64,000 nucleotides of DNA from Falsiroseomonas frigidaquae (lineage in GTDB: Bacteria; Pseudomonadota; Alphaproteobacteria; Acetobacterales; Acetobacteraceae): the NCBI RefSeq assembly GCF_012163145.1, contig NZ_JAAVTX010000001.1, forward strand, positions 744,001 through 808,000, read 5' to 3'. The position numbers were made by a program, and so were the translations under genes. Under the pieces are notes generated by a model. That model was not told the DNA's origin and did no database searches. It saw only the letters and a list, made by a program, of their open reading frames with translations. Position 1 is the first letter of the stretch. Each line of letters starts with the position of its first letter. Of this stretch, positions 1-7,379 are shown piece by piece.

Positions 1-743
1 TCGCGGCGCGCGCGGTCAGCCGCGCGGCGCCGGATGGCTACACCATGATGCTCGCTGGCAACGCGATCTTCGCCATCCTGCCGCATATGGCCAATGTCGG
101 CTTCGATCCGGTGAAGGACTTCACCGCCATCGCCAATATCAGCGAATCGCAGCGGCTTCTCGCCGTGCGCAACACGCTGCCGGTCACCACGCTGGCGGAG
201 CTGGTGGAATACGGGAAGCGCAATCCGGGCAAGCTGAACTACGGCTCCGCCGGCATCGGATCGACGCTGCATGTGATGACGGAGATGTTCCGGCGCGAGG
301 CGGGCATCGAGGCGGTGCACATTCCCTTCCGCGGCTCCGCACCCGCCGTGCAGGCGATGCTGGGCGGGGATGTGGATTTCATGATCGACACTGGGGTGAT
401 CCAGCATGCGCAGCAGGGCCGGCTGCGCGCCCTGGCCGCCGTGGGCGACCGCCGCCTGCCGCAATTCCCGGATGTTCCCACCTTGGCCGAACAGGGCTAC
501 CCGAATGTCCGCACCTCCGGCTGGCAGGCGCTGATGGGCCCGGCGAACATGCCGCGGGAGGTCGTGACGCTGCTCGCCGGCCATGTCGAGGCGCTGCTGA
601 AGGAACCCGCCTTCCTCGACCGCCTGTCCCGCGTCGGCGTGGTGCCGAGCTTCCGCTCGCCAGAACAGCTTGCCGGCGACCTGGCGGAGGATACGCGGCA
701 ATTCGGCGCCATCATCCGCACGGCCGGGATCTCCGCCGAATGA
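1..743 (+). CDS. TctC/Bug-family solute-binding protein (5' truncated)
   Basis: This is the C-terminal three quarters of a periplasmic binding protein of the Bug (TctC) type, which captures organic acids outside the inner membrane. The reading frame is open from base 3, so the start lies upstream of the window. The first codons give the family hallmark A-P-D-G-Y-T, followed by Y-G-S-A-G-I-G-S and a late F-P-D-V-P-T segment typical of lobe 2. About 247 residues remain of the usual 320 to 330; the signal peptide is missing. The stop overlaps the start of the MmgE/PrpD gene by four bases, so the two are translationally coupled and probably serve one pathway. The ligand is unknown. Confidence 0.9.
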   Translation, partial: AARAVSRAAPDGYTMMLAGNAIFAILPHMANVGFDPVKDFTAIANISESQRLLAVRNTLPVTTLAELVEYGKRNPGKLNYGSAGIGSTLHVMTEMFRREAGIEAVHIPFRGSAPAVQAMLGGDVDFMIDTGVIQHAQQGRLRALAAVGDRRLPQFPDVPTLAEQGYPNVRTSGWQALMGPANMPREVVTLLAGHVEALLKEPAFLDRLSRVGVVPSFRSPEQLAGDLAEDTRQFGAIIRTAGISAE

Positions 744-2122
744 GCGAGGGACTGAACCGCCGCGCCGCCGGATGGGCGGCCGGCCTGACGCTCGACCAGG
801 TGCCGGCGGAGGTGGTGGAGAGCACGAAGCTGCGCGTGCTGGACCTGATCGGCGTGATGCTGGCCGCCAAGCCGCTGGAGCTGGTGGCCGCCGCGCGCCG
901 CGCCGCCCTGGCGCTGGAAGGCGGCGGCGGCGCGCGCATCCTGGGCGAGGCGGAGGCAGTGGCGCCGATGGCGGCCGCCTTCGTCAATGGCGTGATGACC
1001 GCGGTGCTGGAATTCGACGACACGCACATCGAAAGCTTCATCCACCCCACCGCGCCCTGCGTCGCCGTCGGCTTCCCCGAGGTGCAGCGCCGCCGCCTGT
1101 CCGGCCGGCAGCTCATCGAGGCTGTGCTGGTGGGCAGCGAGCTGACCTGCCGGCTCGGCCGCATCACGCCGGTGCGGCTGCACAATCTCGGCTTCCATCC
1201 GACCGCGGTGTTCGGCGTATTCGGCGGTGCCTATACGCTGGCGAAGCTGCGCGGCCTGGGGGCCGGCGTCATCGCCGATGCGATCGGCGCGGCGGGCAGC
1301 CTCTCGGCCGGGCTGAATGCCTCCTTCGAGGATGGCAGCTCGACCAAGATGATGCATGTCGGCTTCGCCGCCACCGGGGCGATGCGCGCCGTGGCATTGG
1401 CGCAGGCCGGCATCTCCGGCCCCGGCCCGGTCTATGATGGCCGCTTCGGCTGGTTTCGCAGCCATGTGCAGGGCCGCGAGGATCTGCGCTTCGACGCGCT
1501 GTGCGACGGGCTTGGCGAGGAATGGGAGGTGCTGAACATCGCTTCCAAGGTGCATCCCTGCGCCTTCACCATGATGCCGCATATCGAGGCCGCCATCGCG
1601 CTGCGCAACACGCATGATTTGCGGCCGGAGGATATCGCGCAGGTGGTGGCGCGCATCGGCAAGCGGTCCTTCCCCACCATGTGCGAGCCGGTGGCCGACA
1701 AGCGCCGCCCCGCCACGACCTGGCATGGCCGCATCAGCCTGCAGCATACGGTGGCGGAGGCGCTGGTGCATGGCCGCATGGACAAGGATGCCTATGCCGA
1801 GGCCAGCCTGCGCGACCCGGTGATCAATGCGCTGGCCGACAAGGTGCTGCATGAGGACGACCCGGAGACCGAGGCCACGAGGTCCGGCGGCACCGTCATC
1901 GTGCGGCTGCATGATGGGCGGGAGCTGACGCACCGCATCGATGACATGCGCGGCACCCGCAGCAATCCGATGTCGCGCTATGACGTGGTGGCGAAGTTCC
2001 GCGCCAATACGCGCGATGTGCTCAGCGCCGGCCAGGCCGATTCGGCGATCGACAGCCTGTTGCGGCTCGACGCGCTGGAGGATGTCGCGCCGCTGTTCGA
2101 GGGGCTCTGCGCGGCCGGCTGA
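740..2122 (+). CDS. MmgE/PrpD family protein
   Basis: A 460-residue protein of the MmgE/PrpD fold, whose best-known members are 2-methylcitrate dehydratase PrpD and cis-aconitate decarboxylase. The sequence has the family's N-terminal helical domain (E-F-D-D-T-H near residue 95, H-P-T-A-P-C just after it) and the small C-terminal domain with S-K-V-H-P-C near residue 268. The start ATG overlaps the stop of the preceding binding-protein gene (ATGA), so it forms an operon with it. I infer that it acts on the tricarboxylate- or dicarboxylate-like ligand of that protein. No prpB or prpC lies nearby, which argues against a classical propionate role. Paralogues with unknown substrates are common next to tctC genes. 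Confidence 0.88.
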   Translation: MSEGLNRRAAGWAAGLTLDQVPAEVVESTKLRVLDLIGVMLAAKPLELVAAARRAALALEGGGGARILGEAEAVAPMAAAFVNGVMTAVLEFDDTHIESFIHPTAPCVAVGFPEVQRRRLSGRQLIEAVLVGSELTCRLGRITPVRLHNLGFHPTAVFGVFGGAYTLAKLRGLGAGVIADAIGAAGSLSAGLNASFEDGSSTKMMHVGFAATGAMRAVALAQAGISGPGPVYDGRFGWFRSHVQGREDLRFDALCDGLGEEWEVLNIASKVHPCAFTMMPHIEAAIALRNTHDLRPEDIAQVVARIGKRSFPTMCEPVADKRRPATTWHGRISLQHTVAEALVHGRMDKDAYAEASLRDPVINALADKVLHEDDPETEATRSGGTVIVRLHDGRELTHRIDDMRGTRSNPMSRYDVVAKFRANTRDVLSAGQADSAIDSLLRLDALEDVAPLFEGLCAAG

Positions 2123-2168
2123 GGATGCCGGGCTGGGGGGGGCTTTGGCGGGTTCCCCCCTCACCCGA

Positions 2169-2194
2169 CCCTCTCCCCCGTCGGGGGGAGAGGG
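2169..2194. terminator. GC-rich hairpin between convergent genes
   Basis: Perfect 11-bp arms (2169-2179 and 2184-2194, C-C-C-T-C-T then five C) enclose a 4-base GTCG loop. It lies between the plus-strand MmgE/PrpD gene and the minus-strand DUF6282 gene and could stop transcription from both sides. There is only a short T run after it on the plus strand (CTTTCG), so it is not a textbook intrinsic terminator. The same CCCTCTCCCC...GGGGAGAGGG layout is often seen as a dispersed intergenic repeat in proteobacteria. Confidence 0.55.
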
Positions 2195-2207
2195 CTTTCG
2201 GCAATCG

Positions 2208-3116
2208 CTATGCGGCGGCCGTATTGGCGCCGATGCCGGCGAGCTGCGCGGCGTTGGTGGAGACCATCTTCCGCACATCCTCCGGCGAATAGCCGATGGA
2301 CAGGCACAGGCCGATGATCTGCCGGAAGCCTTCCACCGGCAGCGGCGCATTGGTCTGGCCGAGGTCGGAGCCGAAGAAGGTGCGGTCGACGCCGGCCGCC
2401 TCGATCAGCGCCTTCAGGAAGGCCTCGTCATAGACCTTCATCCGGTTCGGGATGAACATGCAGATGGAGTGCTCGATCCAGGCCCCCATGCTCACCAGCT
2501 CCTTCACGTCGGACAGGGAAGCACCGACGGTGTAGCTGGGGTGGTTCACCAGAAGCCGGTTGCAGCCGCGCTTCTTGGCTTCCTCGAACAGCGGCCAGAC
2601 CTCGCTGATGTGCAGATGGCCACAGGACAGCACCACATCATGCTCGGCGATGATGTCGAGCACCTGCTTCACCGGGTCGAGCAGGTCGCCGCGCGCATCC
2701 AGCACCGAAAGCGCAACCTGCTTCAGCATCTTGCCCTTGGTCGGCAGCAGGGATTTGCGGTGACCCTCGCGGATGTGGTTGGCGGCGGAGACGGTGGGCA
2801 TCCACACCACCTTGGCGCCGGTCTTCACGGCGGGCTCGACGGCGAAGGGGTTGATGCCGCCGACCGAATTGTTCAGCACGATGCTGCCGATCGGCTCCGC
2901 CTTCGTCGCCTTGCCGGCATCCTTCAGCACATCCACGAAGGGCCCGGTCGGGTAGTAGTGGTCCTTGAACAGCACGGCGCGCATGCCGGCCGCGGCGGCC
3001 TGTTCCAGCGCCTGCTCATGGTTCACCGCCCGTGCCATCACGGAGGGACCACTGTGGCAATGCAGGTCGATGGCGCCTTGCATCAGGCTTTCGATCAGCT
3101 GCGGGTCGGCATTCAT
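2208..3116 (-). CDS. DUF6282-type amidohydrolase-like protein
   Basis: A 302-residue cytoplasmic protein that looks like a TIM-barrel metal hydrolase of the amidohydrolase superfamily, close to what is catalogued as DUF6282. Near the N-terminus it has D-L-H-C-H-S-G-P, the H-x-H-type metal site after strand 1. A histidine pair follows in F-K-D-H-Y-Y and C-G-H-L-H, and S-D-L-G-Q occurs near the C-terminus where the strand-8 aspartate is expected. The start at 3116 is chosen because an AAAGGAG ribosome site sits just upstream; an open frame continues further but has shadow composition. It is followed upstream by the IclR gene on the same strand, 26 bases away. Substrate unknown. Confidence 0.78.
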   Translation of the reverse strand: MNADPQLIESLMQGAIDLHCHSGPSVMARAVNHEQALEQAAAAGMRAVLFKDHYYPTGPFVDVLKDAGKATKAEPIGSIVLNNSVGGINPFAVEPAVKTGAKVVWMPTVSAANHIREGHRKSLLPTKGKMLKQVALSVLDARGDLLDPVKQVLDIIAEHDVVLSCGHLHISEVWPLFEEAKKRGCNRLLVNHPSYTVGASLSDVKELVSMGAWIEHSICMFIPNRMKVYDEAFLKALIEAAGVDRTFFGSDLGQTNAPLPVEGFRQIIGLCLSIGYSPEDVRKMVSTNAAQLAGIGANTAAA

Positions 3117-3142
3117 CGGCAGGCTCCTTTGGAGCCCGGAGG

Positions 3143-3997
3143 CTAGGGGGGCGCGATGCGGGCGGGGAGCGCATTCTCGGCCTGTTCCGCATCGCGAAAC
3201 GCATCCGCCTGCGGCGCCGGCGCGGCCTGCCGCAACCGTTCCATGGAGGCCGTGATCTGCCGGCTTGCCTCCTGCAGCGCCGGCACGAGCTGCTCGGTCA
3301 GGACCGCATGGCTGACGACGGAACGGAAATAGCTGAGGCCGAGCGTGCCGGCCACCGAATCCCCCAGCCAGATCGGCACCGCCACGGTGTTGGAATTGCG
3401 CGGCTCCACCTTCGGGTCGCGCTGCGCATAGCCCTGCCGCCGCACCAGGGCGACCATGCCCTGCACCACACGCTCCAGGTTCGGCGGGTTGTCCTCGGGG
3501 TCGGCGGAAGCGGCAAGCAGGCGCAGCAGGATGCGCCGCTCCTCGTCCGGGCAGAATGCCAGGTAGGCACGGCCGATGGCGCGCGTCACCAGGCTGAAGC
3601 GCACGCCGACGGTGGCATGGAAGGGCGAAACGGCGCTGTCGGCCATGGTGCTCACGCTGATCACCACGCGGCCCTGGTCCGGCACCGCGATCGCCACCGG
3701 CCATTTCAGCCGCCGCGTCAGGTCCACCGCCCAGGCGCGCCCGGCCTCCGCCACCAGCGGACCGCCATGGAAGCCGGAACTGAGCGTGGCGACCTGGGAG
3801 GTGATGCGGTAGCCCAGCCCGCGTTCCCCCTTCGCCACCAGCCCGGCCGCGGCCAGCGTGCCGAGCAGGCGCATGATGGTGGGCTTGGGCAGGCCGCTGG
3901 CGCGGTGTAGCTGGTCCACCGTGGTGTGGCGCTGGCGGTTCAGTTCCTTCAGCAGGTCCAGCGCCCGCAGCACGGATTGGACAGGCGGCCCGCTCAT
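3143..3997 (-). CDS. IclR-family transcriptional regulator
   Basis: A 284-residue IclR regulator: an N-terminal winged helix-turn-helix (residues about 5 to 65, including V-Q-S-V-L-R-A-L-D-L-L and G-L-P-K-P-T-I-M-R-L-L) and a C-terminal effector domain containing A-I-G-R-A-Y-L-A-F. The C-terminal 35 residues are rich in Ala, Gln and Pro and extend beyond the usual domain. The ATG at 3997 gives the normal family length. The gene is divergent from the binding-protein operon starting at 4291 and lies upstream of the DUF6282 gene in its own operon. Two inverted copies of a TTCC-N7-GGAA motif in the intervening region are the likely binding sites, so it probably controls both directions and itself. 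Confidence 0.9.
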   Translation of the reverse strand: MSGPPVQSVLRALDLLKELNRQRHTTVDQLHRASGLPKPTIMRLLGTLAAAGLVAKGERGLGYRITSQVATLSSGFHGGPLVAEAGRAWAVDLTRRLKWPVAIAVPDQGRVVISVSTMADSAVSPFHATVGVRFSLVTRAIGRAYLAFCPDEERRILLRLLAASADPEDNPPNLERVVQGMVALVRRQGYAQRDPKVEPRNSNTVAVPIWLGDSVAGTLGLSYFRSVVSHAVLTEQLVPALQEASRQITASMERLRQAAPAPQADAFRDAEQAENALPARIAPP

Positions 3998-4110
3998 CCT
4001 GTGGGAAGCGGCCTGGCGGTGCCGCGCATGGTCATGACGAATGGCATCGTTTCCTGCCCATTTCCCCCGCGCGCCTGCCTGATTGCGGCAGCCGCGACCT
4101 TCTGCGCGCA

Positions 4111-4166
4111 TTCCGCATCCTGGAACGCGATCAAGTCAAGCCAGGCCAGCCTTCCACCATGCGGAA
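4111..4166. promoter_or_regulatory. paired IclR-type operator candidates
   Basis: Two 15-bp elements, TTCCGCATCCTGGAA at 4111-4125 and, on the other strand, TTCCGCATGGTGGAA at 4152-4166, match at 13 of 15 positions. Each is a TTCC-N7-GGAA dyad, and their centres are 41 bp apart, about four helical turns. They lie in the 293-bp gap between the divergent IclR gene and the first binding-protein gene, which otherwise holds no ORF with coding character. IclR-family proteins often bind such TTCC/GGAA dyads as dimers of dimers. A weak TTGTCA at 4183-4188 could be a -35 element, but I see no convincing -10. Confidence 0.55.
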
Positions 4167-4290
4167 CGCGGGCAGAGCGCGCTTGTCACGGTTGCAGGGG
4201 CCCGGACTAGGGTGCGGCCAGGCAGGGGGAAGGGCACGAAGAATGGGCCATGCCCCTGCGCGCCCATCACACGTCCCGGGAGGACCTGAC

Positions 4291-5283
4291 ATGAACCCGT
4301 CCCAAGCCCCGACAAGCGGCCGTCGCCGCCTGCTCGGCGGTGCGCTGCTGGGCGCCGGCCTGTTGCCCTGGACGCCCGCCCGCGCCGCGGAATTTCCCTC
4401 CGGCCCGATCCGCATCATCATCGGCTTCGGCCCAGGCGGGCTGGCGGACCTCACCGCGCGGCTGGTGGGGGAGCAGTTGTCGCAGCGCCTCGGGCAGCAG
4501 GTGGTGGTGGACAACCGCCCGGGTGCCGGCGGTGCCGTGGCGGCCCGCATCGGCGCCACGGCGGAACCCGATGGCCATACGCTGATGATCCTGAGCACCG
4601 GCAACGCCATCAACAAGTCGCTGTTCAAGTCGCTGCCCTATGATCCGGTGGCGGATTTCACCGCCATCTCCGCCATGGTTTCCTTCGACCTGCTGCTGTT
4701 GACCGGCGCCAATTCGCCGCTGCGTTCGGTGCAGGACGTGCTGGCAGCCGGCCGCAACGGCGGCCGCCTGGCGATCGCCACCATCAGCCCCGGCAGCACG
4801 CAGAACCTGGCGGCCGAATGGCTGCGCGTCGCCGCCGGGCTGGATGCCACCGTCGTCCCCTATCGCACGACGCCGGAGGTGCTGACGGCGGCACAGCGCG
4901 GCGATGTGCAGATCGCCTTCGAATCCTACGCGGCGGCGCGCGGTGCGCTGGACGGCGGCCAGCTTCGCGCCATCGCCAGCACCGGCGAACGACGTTCCCA
5001 GATGCTGCCGGATCTGCCGACGCTGCGGGAGGCCGGGCTGGCGGAATATGCCGTCACCGGCTGGAACGGGCTGTTCGCGCCGGCCCGCACGCCGCAGCCG
5101 GTGATCGCGCTGCTGAACCGGCATCTGCGCGAGATCCTGGCCATGCCGGCCATGCGCACCCGGCTGCTGGCGCTGGGCGTCGAACCGGCGCCCAACACGC
5201 CGGCCGAGATGGACTCGCTGCTGAAGCGCGACATCGGCATCTGGGCGCAGGTCATCGACCGCGCCGCCATCGAACGGCAATGA
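4291..5283 (+). CDS. TctC/Bug-family solute-binding protein
   Basis: A 330-residue exported binding protein. The N-terminus carries a twin-arginine-like signal (G-R-R-R-L-L-G-G, hydrophobic run, then A-R-A-A-E cleavage region). The mature part starts with F-P-S-G-P-I-R-I-I-I-G-F-G-P-G-G, the Bug signature strand and loop that grips a ligand carboxylate, and later has V-V-D-N-R-P-G-A-G-G. The start at 4291 has a GGGAGGA ribosome site. It is the first gene of an operon with a second, divergent TctC paralogue 14 bases downstream and a LigI-like hydrolase. Tandem tctC genes suggest two related ligands or a sensor/transporter pair. No tctA or tctB is present. Confidence 0.93.
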   Translation: MNPSQAPTSGRRRLLGGALLGAGLLPWTPARAAEFPSGPIRIIIGFGPGGLADLTARLVGEQLSQRLGQQVVVDNRPGAGGAVAARIGATAEPDGHTLMILSTGNAINKSLFKSLPYDPVADFTAISAMVSFDLLLLTGANSPLRSVQDVLAAGRNGGRLAIATISPGSTQNLAAEWLRVAAGLDATVVPYRTTPEVLTAAQRGDVQIAFESYAAARGALDGGQLRAIASTGERRSQMLPDLPTLREAGLAEYAVTGWNGLFAPARTPQPVIALLNRHLREILAMPAMRTRLLALGVEPAPNTPAEMDSLLKRDIGIWAQVIDRAAIERQ

Positions 5284-5297
5284 GAGGGAGAAGCCCC

Positions 5298-6284
5298 ATG
5301 CCCATCAACACCCCGACCCGCCGCCTGCTGCTCGCCGCCGGCGGCGGTCTCGCCGCGACGCTCGCCGCGCCCGCGGTCCGCGCCGCCGACTACCCGAGCC
5401 AGCCGATTCGCCTGATCGTCCCCTTCCCGCCCGGCGGCACCGTGGATGTCACCGCACGGCTGGTGATGGGCAAGGTGGCGGAGCTGCTCGGCGGCAACGT
5501 CATCATCGACAGCGCGCCCGGCGCCGGCGGCAATGTCGGCACGCAGCGTGTGTCGCGCGCCACGCCGGATGGCTACACGCTGCTGTTCACAGCGCCGAAC
5601 CACACCATCAACCCGAGCCTGACGCCGAACAGCGGCTTCGACCCGGAACGCGACTTCATCCCGGTCTCGCTGGTCGCGCAGATCGCGGAGTTGCTGATCG
5701 CGCCGCGCTCCGCGCCCTTCACCACCTTCGCCGAATTCGTGACCTATGCGCGTGCCAATCCAGGCAAGCTGACCTATTCCTCCGCCGGCATCGGATCCCA
5801 CCCGCATGTGACGATGGAGCTGATGCTGAAGCGGTTGGGGCTGGAGGTGCTGCACGTGCCCTATCGCGGCGCGGCGCCGGCCTTCACAGACCTGGTGGCG
5901 GGCCGCGTGCAGCTCAAGCTGGATAGCCTCGCCACCTCCGCAGCCAGCATGGCCGAAGGCTCAATCCGGGCCCTGGCGATCGCCAGCAAGGAACGGTCAC
6001 CGAAGCTGCCCGATGTGCCGACCATCGCCGAGCATGGCCTACCGGGCTTCGAGGGCATTCTCTGGATGGGCGTGGTGGCGCCCACCGGCACCCCGGCCGA
6101 GGCGATCGCCGCCCTGTCCCGCGCGCTGATGGCGGCGGCCCGCGACCCGGAGGTGATGGCGCGGCTGGACCGCTCCGGCGTCGAGCCGGTCGGCACCACG
6201 CCGGAGGAATTCCGCGCCATCATCGCGCGTGAGATCCCGCTGTGGCGCCAGGTGATCCGCGACGCCAATATCCGCGCCGAGTGA
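5298..6284 (+). CDS. TctC/Bug-family solute-binding protein
   Basis: A 328-residue exported Bug protein. The signal is T-R-R-L-L-L-A-A-G-G-G with an A-V-R-A-A-D cleavage region. The mature N-terminus has Y-P-S-Q-P-I-R-L-I-V-P-F-P-P-G-G and V-T-A-R-L-V, and A-T-P-D-G-Y-T-L-L-F marks the second family motif. A GAGAGGGAG ribosome site precedes the ATG. It lies between another tctC gene and the hydrolase at 6296, with gaps of 14 and 11 bases, so the three are co-transcribed. By neighbourhood the ligand may be a lactone or pyrone dicarboxylate, but nothing in the sequence fixes this. Confidence 0.93.
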   Translation: MPINTPTRRLLLAAGGGLAATLAAPAVRAADYPSQPIRLIVPFPPGGTVDVTARLVMGKVAELLGGNVIIDSAPGAGGNVGTQRVSRATPDGYTLLFTAPNHTINPSLTPNSGFDPERDFIPVSLVAQIAELLIAPRSAPFTTFAEFVTYARANPGKLTYSSAGIGSHPHVTMELMLKRLGLEVLHVPYRGAAPAFTDLVAGRVQLKLDSLATSAASMAEGSIRALAIASKERSPKLPDVPTIAEHGLPGFEGILWMGVVAPTGTPAEAIAALSRALMAAARDPEVMARLDRSGVEPVGTTPEEFRAIIAREIPLWRQVIRDANIRAE

Positions 6285-6295
6285 GAGAGTATCGC

Positions 6296-7162
6296 ATGCC
6301 CCCGATGACACCGCCGCCCGATCCGAACCCGAAGACGCCGCGCCTGGTCTGCCCGCCCGGATCGGTGGATTGCCAGGTGCATCTGTTCGGACCGGCGACG
6401 CAGTACCCCTTCGACCCCGGCAGCAAATACATCTCGGAGGATGCGCTGCCGGAGACCAGCATCGCGCTGCAGCGCAAGCTGGGCCTGGACCATGCCGTGA
6501 TCGTCAGCGGCGGCGGCTACGGCATGGACACCACGCATCTGGAACACACACTGGCGCGCTTTCCGCAGCATTTCCGCGGGGTGGCGTTGCTGAAGCCTGA
6601 GACGACGCAGGCGGAGATGGCAAGGCTGCATGGCCTCGGCGTGCGCGGCCTGCGTTTCGTCAGCCCGCATCACGGCGCGCATCTGCCGCATCTGTCGGAA
6701 CGCGCCGCGGCGATGGCGGCGGAGCTCGGCTGGGTGGTGCAGTTCTACCCCTCGCCGCGGGACCTGGAGGATTTCGCTGATCGGCTGATGGCGCTGCCCG
6801 GCCCGGTGGTGCTGGATCATTTCGGCGCGGTGCCGGCCGCTGGTGGCATTGACCAGCCGGCCTTCCGCACCATGCTGCGGATGCTGGACAGCGGGCGCGT
6901 CTGGGTGCGCCTGTCCGGGCCGATGCGCTGCACAAAGGAGGATTTTCCCTATGCCTCCGTCACGCCGATTGCCCAGGCTTTGGTCGCCCATGCGCCGGAC
7001 CGGCTGATCTGGGGCTCCGACTGGCCGCATGTGAACATGCAGGGCCGCGGCATGCCGAATGATGGCGACCTGCTCGACCTGCTGCTTGACTGGGCGCCGG
7101 AGGAAGCGGTGCGGAACCGCATCCTGTCCGACAATGCCCGCCGGCTGTACGATTTCGGCTGA
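6296..7162 (+). CDS. LigI-like amidohydrolase (2-pyrone-4,6-dicarboxylate lactonase family)
   Basis: A 288-residue amidohydrolase-2 family protein. V-D-C-Q-V-H-L-F near residue 25 is the strand-1 site in which the family's H-x-H is shortened to Q-x-H. L-D-H-F-G follows in the middle, and I-W-G-S-D-W-P-H near residue 243 holds the catalytic aspartate. This layout matches LigI-type lactonases, many of which need no metal, and related dicarboxylate lactone hydrolases. The start at 6296 follows directly on the preceding tctC stop. It is the last gene of the tctC-tctC operon, so it probably opens or cleaves the imported ring or lactone. The exact substrate is not readable. Confidence 0.82.
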   Translation: MPPMTPPPDPNPKTPRLVCPPGSVDCQVHLFGPATQYPFDPGSKYISEDALPETSIALQRKLGLDHAVIVSGGGYGMDTTHLEHTLARFPQHFRGVALLKPETTQAEMARLHGLGVRGLRFVSPHHGAHLPHLSERAAAMAAELGWVVQFYPSPRDLEDFADRLMALPGPVVLDHFGAVPAAGGIDQPAFRTMLRMLDSGRVWVRLSGPMRCTKEDFPYASVTPIAQALVAHAPDRLIWGSDWPHVNMQGRGMPNDGDLLDLLLDWAPEEAVRNRILSDNARRLYDFG

Positions 7163-7304
7163 CGCACCGCCTGCGCTCGCTGGGCCTCGCTGAAGCAGCG
7201 CGGGGTCCGGCAGCTGGCCGCCGGAATTTCCGCCTACCGGGCGGCGCCATCGCCCTTGTGAATCCAGCCTCTCCAACCGGGGCAAGTCTCGCCGCGGGGA
7301 GGTG

Positions 7305-7333
7305 TTGACCGGCTCGTGGAAACGTTTCACCAT
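7305..7333 (+). promoter_or_regulatory. sigma70-like promoter with LacI-type palindrome
   Basis: TTGACC at 7305-7310 and CACCAT at 7328-7333 are separated by 17 bp, a fair -35 box with a weak -10 box. A perfect 10-bp palindrome with a central CG, GAAACGTTTC at 7319-7328, lies in the spacer and touches the -10. CG-centred dyads of this kind are typical operators for LacI/GalR regulators. It is 47 bp upstream of hyuA, in a 217-bp gap without other features. The LacI regulator at 14227, at the far end of this gene group, is the obvious candidate to bind it. Confidence 0.5.
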
Positions 7334-7379
7334 TCCTGACGAAAGGCCCGCCAAAGGGTCGGGATGGGAGTGAAGCAGT

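Noticed and set aside
497-2350. 617-residue minus-strand open frame
   Set aside because: It is antisense to the binding-protein and MmgE/PrpD genes and rich in His, Arg, Gly and Ala without any motif; a shadow caused by high GC at third positions.
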